Part shown: positions 7,026 to 14,961 of the stretch, piece by piece
Position numbering within the stretch: the first letter of the stretch is position 1
How the letters are laid out: every line of letters begins with the position of its first letter
Virus record (IMG/VR): IMGVR_UViG_3300048015_000339
Location: 1 to 47,043 of that record
DNA length: 47,043 nt
From: a virus
Direction: 5' to 3' (one strand)
Notes under the pieces: generated by a model
What the model was told of the DNA's origin: nothing
What the model saw: the letters and a program-made list of their open reading frames with translations, nothing else
The model's database searches: none
Translations under genes and position numbers: made by a program

Positions 7026-8111
7026 TTATAATAGCCCGTTGAGCTTGGCCCTGGTGGCGGGACCGACAACATCGCCCCCCAGCTCCTCCAGGGTTGCGGC
7101 ACTGCTGACCAGGTACTTGAGTTGGAACGCCAACACGGCTTGAGCGGTGATCTGCCCATAGTAGCCTGTTGGCGCGAGATTGAATTCGCCATCGTAGGCG
7201 AGAAACTGCTGCAAAGCGAGAACGTCGGGGCCGGAAGCGCCAAGCTTGAGGTCGTTGGCGAAATTGTAAGACGGCGGCTTGACCGGCGCGGGGTTGTAGA
7301 TCAGCACGATGGCTCCCCAGATCGCGCCGGTGCCGTATTGGGTCGCCACCTGCGCCGCGAAGTAGTCCTCATCGAGGAATTGCCAGCCGTTCAAGCCAAC
7401 GCCCTGCACGCCCCAGCTCTGCGGGCACCAGATGCCCTTCTTGCCATTGTAGATCTGTGGCTGCGCCCCGTGCATGTAGTGATACCACAGCTCCTCGCCG
7501 GGGGCGGGCGGCTTGGGTTGGGTAGAAAGCCAGGTGCCGTTGTTGCTGCCCGCGATGCCCAGCACGATGCCGTTGCACGCGATGATGGCCTGCGCGACCG
7601 TATCCAGATCGAAGGACGGGAAGGCATAGGCCATGGTTGCCTGATCCTTGGCTGCGCCGATACGGGCCGCCGCGGTGATGTCCTGCGGCCGTTCCATGAA
7701 TGACTCGGACGGCGCCTGCCCGTTCTGGTAGCTCGGGCAGTCGTCCTCCAGGCCGAAGCCCTGCCGCTTCGCGATGGTGGCGAGGTCGCGGTCGCTGCTG
7801 CCGCCTCCGGGGACGTAGACCTGGCTGTAGAGGTATTTGGCACTGCGCGGTGCGCCGTCCTGTGCATAGGCCGCGCGAAGGCGCTGGCCATAGTACGAGA
7901 ACGCCTGGCCGCCGCAGCTTCCGCTCTGCCCCTGGTTCTTGATGGAAAGCAGGGATACGAGCGCAGGATCGGGACCGTCGCCCTCCTGCCACGAAAACGG
8001 GATCGAGGCTTCGGCTACTTCATTGGGAAGGTAGGGATAGTCGCGAGGGTCGGGCCGCTTGAGCGTCGCGCCGCTCGGGTGAACACCGATGAGATCAATT
8101 GGGTCTTTCAT
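7026..8111 (-). CDS. papain-like (C1) peptidase with peptidoglycan-binding domain, candidate endolysin
   Basis: The product has 361 residues. Residues 11-30 include KRPDPRDYPY, a segment typical before C1 peptidases. The catalytic block KNQGQSGSCGGQAFSYY places the oxyanion-hole Gln at 60 and the nucleophile Cys at 66 with papain spacing. A candidate His is at 211 or 214 (HYMHGA), and PQSWG at 230-234 sits where papain has NSWG, so the usual Asn is Gln. Residues about 286-361 are a peptidoglycan-binding type 1 module (LGASGPDVLALQQFL, GYYGQITAQAVLAFQ, GPATRAKLN). No signal peptide is seen, so release would need the holin. AGAGG lies just before the ATG. Confidence 0.75.
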   Translation of the reverse strand: MKDPIDLIGVHPSGATLKRPDPRDYPYLPNEVAEASIPFSWQEGDGPDPALVSLLSIKNQGQSGSCGGQAFSYYGQRLRAAYAQDGAPRSAKYLYSQVYVPGGGSSDRDLATIAKRQGFGLEDDCPSYQNGQAPSESFMERPQDITAAARIGAAKDQATMAYAFPSFDLDTVAQAIIACNGIVLGIAGSNNGTWLSTQPKPPAPGEELWYHYMHGAQPQIYNGKKGIWCPQSWGVQGVGLNGWQFLDEDYFAAQVATQYGTGAIWGAIVLIYNPAPVKPPSYNFANDLKLGASGPDVLALQQFLAYDGEFNLAPTGYYGQITAQAVLAFQLKYLVSSAATLEELGGDVVGPATRAKLNGLL

Positions 8112-8117
8112 ATGCCT

Positions 8118-8426
8118 CTATCGTACACCCACTGAGAAGTAGGTGGTCACCAATCCCCACACCGCCTGCACGGACTGGATGAAGCTGCCGATGGCGATGA
8201 GTAGGCCAACAACGAGGAAGGCGTTGCGTCGCGCGGATAGCCACTTGCCATACGCCTGCGTAATGGGTGCCGTCTGGTCTACGAGGGCATCTACTTTTTT
8301 GGTGAGGGCGTTCACTTTGCCGTTCACTGCGCCATCGACGGCCACCTGGATGGCCGGTTGAAGCTGCGACTTGAGCGCGGATTCGATTCCATCATGTATG
8401 TACTTTTGGATATCCTCGGGTTTCAT
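8118..8426 (-). CDS. tail-anchored coiled-coil membrane protein
   Basis: The product has 102 residues. The N-terminal 65 residues form a helical, probably coiled-coil region (DIQKYIHDGIESALKSQLQP; LTKKVDALVDQTAPITQAY). One transmembrane helix follows near residues 69-95 (AFLVVGLLIAIGSFIQSVQA). It lies between the tail fibre and lysin genes, so a lysis accessory (second holin or spanin-like) or a virion-associated role is possible. Start and stop are six bases or fewer from those of its neighbours, indicating coupled translation. Confidence 0.6.
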   Translation of the reverse strand: MKPEDIQKYIHDGIESALKSQLQPAIQVAVDGAVNGKVNALTKKVDALVDQTAPITQAYGKWLSARRNAFLVVGLLIAIGSFIQSVQAVWGLVTTYFSVGVR

Positions 8427-8428
8427 GG

Positions 8429-10333
8429 CTAGAAGATGTTGGTAATTGCAAGGTGAGTTGTGTCGATAGCAACGCCGACCTTCCTCGTGTTCGTGCCCGG
8501 AGTGCTGCCGATAGTACCGTTGGTGTCGTTGAGATAGTACTCCTGTAGAGGTTTGAGGCCCGAGAAGCCGCCCAGTATGCCGGATGAAGCAACAATAGTG
8601 TTCGACCCCGGCGTTGACTGAGCCCCGTTGGCGAAGCCGATGAACGCAACTGAACGATATTTAGAATTGGAGTAGTATCCGGTAACGGATGGATTGGCTG
8701 AATTTGCATTTACTATAGCGTAGGTTGGTGCAGTTGCCGGTGCAAAGGATATTAAATCTAGGTTATAGTAATCAGTCCCCCCGAATGTCATGGTGGCTGT
8801 GAATGCTGAAATGGGATTTATGACTCCGCTGTCACCTACTGCTCCGTCACCAATAGAACCAGAGGTATTGAAACTTCCTAATGATACTGCCGAAGGAGTG
8901 CCTTGCGCTTGTCCCACAGCAAGCACGACACATCCTGCGACTGTGGGTGTTAAAGATAGCGAAGCACTATTTGCATTTCCATAGACCGTGTTTGAGTTAT
9001 CAGGGAAACCTGACTGTGACACTCCATAGTAAGAAGTTACTTGTGCCGCATAGCCAGCACTCGAGTAATTGTAGACTATATTTTGAGATCCCGTAGCGGG
9101 TGCGTAGAGATACCAAATAGAATAACCGAGGTTGGTGAAAGTTGATCTGGATACCAATTTCGTCATTCCAACCCCATTTACGGTTATGGAGGTTGGGTCT
9201 GCTCCAACACCATTTCTCATAACCGTAATGATGAGTAGACGGTTTGCGTTATTCCCTATGGTTACCGCTTGAGTGTGAGAAGTACCACCGAAACCACTGG
9301 TAACAGTAGTTGCAAAATCTGTCTGTATGCCACCATCGCTCTGATACCATCCTGCGGCGAGCGCCGCGCGGTCAGCCACTGCCTCTCCCACAGCAAGCGA
9401 TAGGCCAGTAAACGGGGTATTGAGGTTGGTGATATTGGAGCCGTCACCGTAGAGGTATCGCCATGGGAATGACGCACTGCCCAGGTCATAGCTCGAAGCT
9501 ACGGCCGGGAGCAGCGTGTCGGGTATCGCTGCGGGATTAAACTGCAACCCGAGTATCGGCCGCACGTCGCTTTGGATGTACCCCTCCCCGCTCTGCTGGT
9601 TGTCGAAGTCGTAGAGCGCCGTTTCACCTGTCACGTTGTACAGCTCGCACAGGGGCATCTTGCCGGCAGGATAGGTCGGGACGGCAGGGCTGGCGTTCTC
9701 GGCGCCTGTCGTCCATGCCAGCGTGCCCGTGTTGTCCACGGTGAGCACGTCGATGCGGGGATGAGAGCTTGGGGCCGTGACGGTTGGGGTCACTCCGCCA
9801 GCGAAAAGCACCCGCGTTCCATTGACGTATACGGTGCCCTTGTGGACGTACAGCGCCATGGTGTTTGCCGTCCAGCTTCCGCTGGTGACGGTCGTGGATA
9901 CCGAGAGGCTCGTGAGAGGAGCATAGAGGCTGGTGTTGCTGCTGGCGAGGTAGAGGGATGTTCCGCCTGCAGGAAGGTAGAAGGACAGGTAGCCGACGAG
10001 GAGCTGGTTGGCGGCGGACAATGCCACGCCGTTGGCGGTGGTGGTTTGCGGCTGGTTGAGCAAGGCGAGGACGTTTGCAACAAAGCCCGCCGCGGTTCCT
10101 GGATTGAGCACGTCGCCGGGCGTGGTGCCAATCGTGCCGACGGCCGTGAGCACGACGTTCGTGCCATTAATATCGAAGGTTATCGTCTGGCCGTTTGTGG
10201 GCGCGGTTCCCAAAGCCAGGATGCCTTGCATCTGCTGAACAAGAAGCGAAGCGGCCCCACGCGCGTCGGCCCGAAGGTTGGTGATGTTTTGGGCCAGAAT
10301 GTTCTCGGCTGGAATGACGGATAGGCTACGCAT
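8429..10333 (-). CDS. tail fibre / receptor-binding protein
   Basis: The product has 634 residues. The first 260 or so residues are rich in Thr, Ser, Asn and Gly with repeated short strands, like tail-tip or fibre proteins. A phrase typical of trimeric fibres (YDLGSASFPWRYLYGDGSN) lies near residue 285. Residues about 330-540 form a separate module starting DFATTVTSGFGGTSHTQAV and ending DLISFAPATAP, whose DNA (about 8710-9320) is clearly AT-richer. The C-terminus (about 565-634, GLKPLQEYYLNDTNGTIGST) resembles a carbohydrate-binding-type repeat seen at the ends of fibres. It probably determines host binding. Confidence 0.7.
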   Translation of the reverse strand: MRSLSVIPAENILAQNITNLRADARGAASLLVQQMQGILALGTAPTNGQTITFDINGTNVVLTAVGTIGTTPGDVLNPGTAAGFVANVLALLNQPQTTTANGVALSAANQLLVGYLSFYLPAGGTSLYLASSNTSLYAPLTSLSVSTTVTSGSWTANTMALYVHKGTVYVNGTRVLFAGGVTPTVTAPSSHPRIDVLTVDNTGTLAWTTGAENASPAVPTYPAGKMPLCELYNVTGETALYDFDNQQSGEGYIQSDVRPILGLQFNPAAIPDTLLPAVASSYDLGSASFPWRYLYGDGSNITNLNTPFTGLSLAVGEAVADRAALAAGWYQSDGGIQTDFATTVTSGFGGTSHTQAVTIGNNANRLLIITVMRNGVGADPTSITVNGVGMTKLVSRSTFTNLGYSIWYLYAPATGSQNIVYNYSSAGYAAQVTSYYGVSQSGFPDNSNTVYGNANSASLSLTPTVAGCVVLAVGQAQGTPSAVSLGSFNTSGSIGDGAVGDSGVINPISAFTATMTFGGTDYYNLDLISFAPATAPTYAIVNANSANPSVTGYYSNSKYRSVAFIGFANGAQSTPGSNTIVASSGILGGFSGLKPLQEYYLNDTNGTIGSTPGTNTRKVGVAIDTTHLAITNIF

Positions 10334-10336
10334 ACG

Positions 10337-10939
10337 TTATGAATTAGTGATATTGACATCGACCTGAACCGTGCTGTCTTGGCCATTCACCTTGATGTAG
10401 CTGGAAGACAGCAGGGAGTGGTTGAAGATCTGGCCGCTACCGATTGTCGTGCTTCCATCAACGAAGGCTCCCACCTCGGTATAGGTGCCGTTGGGTAGGT
10501 TTGCATCCGACACATACGCCTGCACGATGGCATCGGTCGTCCCATAGTCCTGCTGGAAGGACACGGGTAGACGGATAACGGGCGTGGTGAGCGCTGTGTC
10601 GTTCACTGTGGGCGTCGCGGTGCCCGTTCCCAGCTCGATGTAAGAAAGGTTTAGGCTGTAGGTGTTGATTCCGACGAGGCGCTGGATGATGAGGTCGAGC
10701 CCGTAGCCGGGGCTGTCCATGACCAGGTTGGGGCACTCGACGGCAGTGCGTATGAAATACGCCGCCTTTACTGCCTCGATAGCGCGATCAAGCGTGAGTG
10801 GAATGATGCCTTGGGCACGGCAGCGCGCGCGCTCCTCAAGCAAGGGAGTGGCGGCCTCCACCATGCCGGCGCGGTAGGTGTTGATGGTGATTTTCCCGCG
10901 TATGCGCAGTCCTTCCCGTGTCGTTTCCATTCCCACCAT
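10337..10939 (-). CDS. tail tip / baseplate-associated protein, 200 aa
   Basis: The product reads MVGMETTREGLRIRGKIT and has a helical N-terminal 60 residues (TYRAGMVEAATPLLEERARC). The C-terminus is beta-rich (LSYIELGTGTATPTVNDTAL; TYTEVGAFVDGSTTIGSG), a layout common in phage tail-tip proteins that attach fibres. The start at 10939 lies one base after the previous stop (TAA-A-ATG); 10930, with GGTGGGA before it, is an alternative. It sits between the baseplate hub and the fibre gene, which supports an adaptor role. Confidence 0.6.
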   Translation of the reverse strand: MVGMETTREGLRIRGKITINTYRAGMVEAATPLLEERARCRAQGIIPLTLDRAIEAVKAAYFIRTAVECPNLVMDSPGYGLDLIIQRLVGINTYSLNLSYIELGTGTATPTVNDTALTTPVIRLPVSFQQDYGTTDAIVQAYVSDANLPNGTYTEVGAFVDGSTTIGSGQIFNHSLLSSSYIKVNGQDSTVQVDVNITNS

Positions 10940-10940
10940 T

Positions 10941-12482
10941 TTACCCATAGGACGCGAAGCCATACCGGGGTTGTGGAGAAGTCGGGCCGTACTGATACGG
11001 TCTCGTGCCGCCTGTCACGGCCACGGTGTCCGTCACAGTGAGCGCTTCCTCCACGGGCACAAGAACCTGTAGCACGGTGCTGGCACTTGTCTGCGTCTGT
11101 CCGTTCGTCTGCTGCAAAAGGTAAAGCATCATGTCGGTGAACGTGACGGTCTGACTGCCCATCGCCTCCACTTGGTATTCGAGCTGGTAGGGGGAACGGC
11201 CCACGCACTCGATGCGGCGGATGAGCAGCGGGTAATTGGACACGCCGAACTTGGCGGAATTGAACATGATCGTCTGGCCGATATAGAGCTGGTTGGACAG
11301 CGGCGATATCGAATTGAATTTCACGTCGTAGACGGGGTGGCCGAACATCTCGATTTCGGCCAGGGCGCGGGCCTGAGCCTGCTGAACCGAAAGGATATTG
11401 TTGTCTGTGATCACGTCCTGAAACTCGCCATAGGCGGCGATCGACGCAGGGTTGGACACGAATGCGAGGATGGGCACGTGGGCTGTTCCCTGCACGACAA
11501 GTGCATGGCCGCCGCCGGGGTCGCTAGTGAAGAGAAGGAAGTGTCCTGTGCTGTCGTAGAGCACCTGCACCTCCGCCGGGTCAGTGACCTGGTTCTGGCC
11601 GATGGCCTGGCCCACACCGTCGAGCGTCACAACTAGCGTGTTGATGTCGTAGGGGTAGATGAGGGGATATGCCAGCGTGCCGGCCACAGTGGTATAGGTG
11701 TCCACCGGGGCGTATTGCGGTGGGACGGCCGATGGATTGGGGTCGAGCACGAACGCCTTGGCGTACGACCCTCCCTGGACGTAGACGCTGTTCTTCATGT
11801 TGGAGAGATCGAGCGTTGCGTCCAGCGTGCTCCACTCCAAATTGCCGTTGTTGTCGTCTATGGCGAACGGCGCGGGATCTGTTTCGGTCGAGCCGGTCGC
11901 GGTGTCCGCGAAGAAGAAATGTACGTCCTTCTCGGGATCGACATACCAGTCCCACCCGATCTGTTGCGCGAGACTCTCGATGGCCTTGCTGGGCTGCTGG
12001 TAGTTGAACTGGATAAGGGATACGAGGAAGTTGCCGCGCTCGACGTGGTTGAGGGTGAACCCGGCCGGGCAGAAATTCTCAACAATGTCGGCGACGATGT
12101 CGGCCGGGTCCATCTGCGCGTAGGTCTTCTTCACCAGCTTGGAATCGAGCAGATAGCCCCAGTCCGCGCACGTAACGTGATAGCGCGTGACAATGCCCCC
12201 ATCCACCACCTGTTCCAGTGTGATGACGGTGCCCCCGAAGATGAGCCGCGTGGTCGGATTCCCCGCGTCGTCATAGATCGTATAGTAGGCGCTGATGGTA
12301 TTGGAGAGTTGCGGGAAGTGCGCCGGCAACGTCGGGGCGGCGGGTATCACGATGTCAAATGTGAGAGTGCCCTTCTCCTTGGTAAGCACCATCACCAAGT
12401 CGAAAGTCGTCCAGTCGATGAGACTGCTGATATCATTGCTGCCGTTGAGCACCTGGATCTGTGACGACGCGATGGTAGGCAT
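10941..12482 (-). CDS. tail tip / baseplate hub protein, 513 aa
   Basis: The N-terminal third has short strands (LTFDIVIPAAPTLPAHFPQL; GGTVITLEQVVDGGIVTRYH). The region PADIVADIVENFCPAGFTLN, followed by LAQQIGWDWYVDPEKDVHFF, resembles the hub fold of siphovirus tail-tip proteins (gp27/late control family), including the helix after CADWGYLLD. The position just downstream of the tape measure matches the distal tail/tail-tip slot. The C-terminus (TRPYQYGPTSPQPRYG) is Pro/Tyr-rich. It is translationally coupled to the tape measure gene, with a five-base gap. Confidence 0.65.
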   Translation of the reverse strand: MPTIASSQIQVLNGSNDISSLIDWTTFDLVMVLTKEKGTLTFDIVIPAAPTLPAHFPQLSNTISAYYTIYDDAGNPTTRLIFGGTVITLEQVVDGGIVTRYHVTCADWGYLLDSKLVKKTYAQMDPADIVADIVENFCPAGFTLNHVERGNFLVSLIQFNYQQPSKAIESLAQQIGWDWYVDPEKDVHFFFADTATGSTETDPAPFAIDDNNGNLEWSTLDATLDLSNMKNSVYVQGGSYAKAFVLDPNPSAVPPQYAPVDTYTTVAGTLAYPLIYPYDINTLVVTLDGVGQAIGQNQVTDPAEVQVLYDSTGHFLLFTSDPGGGHALVVQGTAHVPILAFVSNPASIAAYGEFQDVITDNNILSVQQAQARALAEIEMFGHPVYDVKFNSISPLSNQLYIGQTIMFNSAKFGVSNYPLLIRRIECVGRSPYQLEYQVEAMGSQTVTFTDMMLYLLQQTNGQTQTSASTVLQVLVPVEEALTVTDTVAVTGGTRPYQYGPTSPQPRYGFASYG

Positions 12483-12487
12483 ACAGG

Positions 12488-14152
12488 TCAGGCGTAATTG
12501 TGCATCCGAAGTTGCTGCTGAATCATCTTAGTGAGCTGGTTGGCGAACCGCGTAGCGCTCTGTGAGTCAGTCCCGACCAGTGAGCCGATGTTGATGACGA
12601 TGTTCCCGCCGCCGCCATAGCTGCCTGCGCCGGACAGCGAGGAGCCGCCGTTGAACGCTGAGAGCGGAATGATGGCCTCCGGCCCGGCTTCGCCGACCAG
12701 CGCGAGCGTCGGGCCGTTGACGATGCCCCCCTCGGCGAACGCGGGTATCTTTGAGAGCGTGCTGCTTATGGCTCCGCCTATTGCGCCACCGACGCTGCCC
12801 ACCTTGCTGACTGCGGCGGCGATAGCCTCGATGGCTTTCTCGATCAGATTAAGCGACACGACGAGCACGTCTGTAAAAAAGGTGGCCACCTTGGTCGCGA
12901 TGGTGAGGATGTCGGTGAAGCCCTGGGTAGCCAGGGTCAATATGTCCACGAGCAGCACGATCGCACCGACCAGCGTTGCGCCGATGACGACCCCCATCGC
13001 TTCCATAAACGGCTTGAGAGGTTGGAGCGCATCCCACAACTGTTTGAGCGCGGGCAGCAGCTCATCGTTCCAATCGGCTGAGATGCTCTGCCACGACTGC
13101 TTGAAGAGATCGAGGATACCGGTGTGCGTATTGAGGTCATCGAAAAAGCTGACGATTTGAGTATGAAAGTCTACCCATAGCGCATAGGCAATTGCTATGC
13201 CTACCGCGAGCGCCAGTAGCACGCCCGCTATAATCAGCATCGGGCCTTCGAGTATGCCCATCGCAACGTCAATGAGGGTAATGCCGATGAGCAGAAGACT
13301 GAGGCCCGTGATCAGTGGTCCCAGCGTCGTCATGAACGTCTGGATGAAGGTTTCGATTTTTTCATTCGCGCCTATCCAGGCAAGCGTGGCGTTGGCAATG
13401 CCTTGTACCTGCCCAGTCATTCCCTGCTGCGTTTGAGAGAGGGTCGCGAGCTGCTGATTGAGTTCGGTTATCTTGACCTTCTCGGCGTCAATGTTGGCTG
13501 CGGCCTTCTCATGCGCAGCGGCTATCTCGATCGTGGTGCCGGTCCATTTCTGCAGGGCGGCTTCGTTCGAGGCGATTGACGCCTTCTGCTGGTCTATCTG
13601 CGCGGTGAGGGTCGCTATCTGGTTTGCGTTCTTTGATGCAGCCTGAACCGCAGAATCGATGCCCCCGGACAGAAACGAGCCGATTTGCTCGCCGATATAC
13701 CCGACGATCATCTTCTTGAAGTAGCCGCCGAAGCCTTCGCCTGCCGCGCTTCCCATCGCCTCAGATTCAGCGACCACGGCCGGTTCTGCGTCTGCGATTG
13801 CCGCACTGAGGTCGGCCTCCATCGCCTTACCCTGCGTCGCCCACGCGGCCGATACCGTCGCGGCTGCCTCGGCATTGGCGCTGGCCAACGCGTCAAAGAC
13901 CTCACTCATGGGCGTCTCGATCGCCGCGAAGTCGTCGGGTATGCTCTCGGCCGCTACCTTCCACGCATCGGCCGCTGCTTGCGCCTGCGCGACGACCGCA
14001 TCCTCCGCGGGCGTTAAGCTGTCACTAATAGCCGTGCCCGCTGCCTCCGCGATTGGCCCGAGCCCCGAAAGTTGCTCTCCTACTTCCGTGATCTGCTCCC
14101 CGGCCTCGTTGACCGCCGAGATGACGATTTGAAGCTGCGACTCATTTTCCAT
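12488..14152 (-). CDS. tape measure protein
   Basis: The product has 554 residues. The N-terminal half is helical and Ala/Glu-rich, with a coiled coil near residues 190-240 (IATLTAQIDQQKASIASNEA). Hydrophobic segments occur near 285-335 (GLSLLLIGITLIDVAMGILE; GVLLALAVGIAIAYALW) and 395-415. The C-terminus has the tape-measure signature AEGGIVNGPTLALVGEAGPE. The length would set a tail of roughly 80 nm if the usual 1.5 angstrom per residue holds. A TGG-TATAGT -10 box lies six bases before the ATG, so it can also be made from a leaderless message. Confidence 0.9.
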   Translation of the reverse strand: MENESQLQIVISAVNEAGEQITEVGEQLSGLGPIAEAAGTAISDSLTPAEDAVVAQAQAAADAWKVAAESIPDDFAAIETPMSEVFDALASANAEAAATVSAAWATQGKAMEADLSAAIADAEPAVVAESEAMGSAAGEGFGGYFKKMIVGYIGEQIGSFLSGGIDSAVQAASKNANQIATLTAQIDQQKASIASNEAALQKWTGTTIEIAAAHEKAAANIDAEKVKITELNQQLATLSQTQQGMTGQVQGIANATLAWIGANEKIETFIQTFMTTLGPLITGLSLLLIGITLIDVAMGILEGPMLIIAGVLLALAVGIAIAYALWVDFHTQIVSFFDDLNTHTGILDLFKQSWQSISADWNDELLPALKQLWDALQPLKPFMEAMGVVIGATLVGAIVLLVDILTLATQGFTDILTIATKVATFFTDVLVVSLNLIEKAIEAIAAAVSKVGSVGGAIGGAISSTLSKIPAFAEGGIVNGPTLALVGEAGPEAIIPLSAFNGGSSLSGAGSYGGGGNIVINIGSLVGTDSQSATRFANQLTKMIQQQLRMHNYA

Positions 14153-14158
14153 GCCAAA

Positions 14159-14167
14159 ACTATACCA
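14159..14167 (-). promoter_or_regulatory. leaderless extended -10 promoter TGG-TATAGT
   Basis: The minus strand reads TGGTATAGT, then TTTGGC, then the ATG at 14152. It is an internal late promoter for tape measure and downstream tail genes. Confidence 0.5.
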
Positions 14168-14173
14168 CGCGGG

Positions 14174-14383
14174 TTAGGCGGCATTTTTGCGCTTCGCCGC
14201 GTCCGATTCCGCTTTCAGCATCGCGGTAATAGCCCACAAAAAGGGCATCGGCTGGTCGAGGTATTCCTGCCACGTCCACTTCATCTCACGGCAGAGAGCC
14301 GCTGCTACCATGTCGCGCGTGGCGTCCGTAAAACCGAACGAGAAATAGCGGTGCCACGCGGCCTCTACTTCTCCGCTGTTAAA
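14174..14383 (-). CDS. tail assembly chaperone, -1 frame extension
   Basis: An open frame of 69 codons continues from within the end of the upstream gene without its own good start: FNSGEVEAAWHRYFSFGFTD, then DMVAAALCREMKWTWQEYL, ending AAKRKNAA. It lies in the -1 frame relative to the 14365-14640 gene. This position, between major tail protein and tape measure, is where siphoviruses make a G-T fusion by -1 frameshifting. The overlap contains TTTAACA (14383-14377, minus strand), an imperfect slippery heptamer. An internal ATG at the DMVAAA segment would give only 45 residues. The coordinate 14383 marks the candidate slip, not an initiation codon. Confidence 0.6.
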   Translation of the reverse strand, partial: FNSGEVEAAWHRYFSFGFTDATRDMVAAALCREMKWTWQEYLDQPMPFLWAITAMLKAESDAAKRKNAA

Positions 14384-14640
14384 TCCGTTATCAGTCCGCC
14401 CACCTCTTTCACAATCGCCGTATACTCGGCCAATGGCAGGTCGAGCAGTTTGTCGCCTATGCCTTCGGTCTCTCCGTCCAATGACACGATGCTGGCAACG
14501 GCGAACCTCTGCGTCTTCGCGGAGTTGGTGAGATCCTTGTCATCGACAATTGGAGTGAACTCGCGCGCAGTGAGATACGTCTTGAGCACAACCTTATGTC
14601 CACCGGGCGAGGTAAACTCCTTCGTTTCACGATCATTCAT
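14365..14640 (-). CDS. tail assembly chaperone (first frame)
   Basis: The product has 91 residues and begins MNDRETKEFTSPGGHKVVLK. It has an N-terminal beta strand region with PGGHKVVLKTYLTAREFTP and a helical C-terminus (LLDLPLAEYTAIVKEVGGLI). Its place between the major tail protein and the tape measure, and the overlapping -1 frame, identify it as the G-type chaperone that binds the tape measure during tail assembly. I chose ATG 14640; an upstream ATG at 14685 would add 15 residues overlapping the previous gene. Confidence 0.75.
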   Translation of the reverse strand: MNDRETKEFTSPGGHKVVLKTYLTAREFTPIVDDKDLTNSAKTQRFAVASIVSLDGETEGIGDKLLDLPLAEYTAIVKEVGGLITDLTAEK

Positions 14641-14650
14641 ACAGGATTTG

Positions 14651-14905
14651 TTAATGGGTAAATGCCAATTCTCGACCTCTGCCATGCCAACCGCATTGCA
14701 GGCAGCGATATGTCCCCCGCGTTGCCATCGCGCATATCACCGACAGGAGAGCACCGAACCACAAAATGAGGCCGACGCCGAAAACGACAAGCAAAGGAAA
14801 GCCGGCGACAAACAGTCCGACCGCCAAGCGTCTGTATCGCGCCCCTACGTCTTGAACTTTGAAATTATGGCAGTGCGGGCACTGAGCCTGTCGCGCATCT
14901 TTCAT
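14651..14905 (-). CDS. split zinc-ribbon membrane protein
   Basis: The product has 84 residues. The N-terminal knuckle CPHCHNF (residues 9-15) and C-terminal knuckle CLQCGWHG (about 68-75) together make a zinc ribbon, but they are separated by a strongly hydrophobic stretch (LAVGLFVAGFPLLVVFGVGL and LLSVICAMA) that should cross the membrane twice. The knuckles would then meet on the same side. It is inserted in the tail gene block between major tail protein and chaperone, where no such gene is usual. Function unknown; it may be cargo. Confidence 0.65.
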   Translation of the reverse strand: MKDARQAQCPHCHNFKVQDVGARYRRLAVGLFVAGFPLLVVFGVGLILWFGALLSVICAMATRGTYRCLQCGWHGRGRELAFTH

Positions 14906-14961
14906 ATGCCGTCACAGTACATCCGATACCGGAATGACGCAAGGGGGGCGGTGTGAATAGG

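Noticed and set aside
8118-8126. TACGAT box just before the lysin ATG
   Set aside because: It is made of the last codons (Val-Arg-stop) of the upstream gene and a normal AGAGG ribosome site is present; the match is probably chance.
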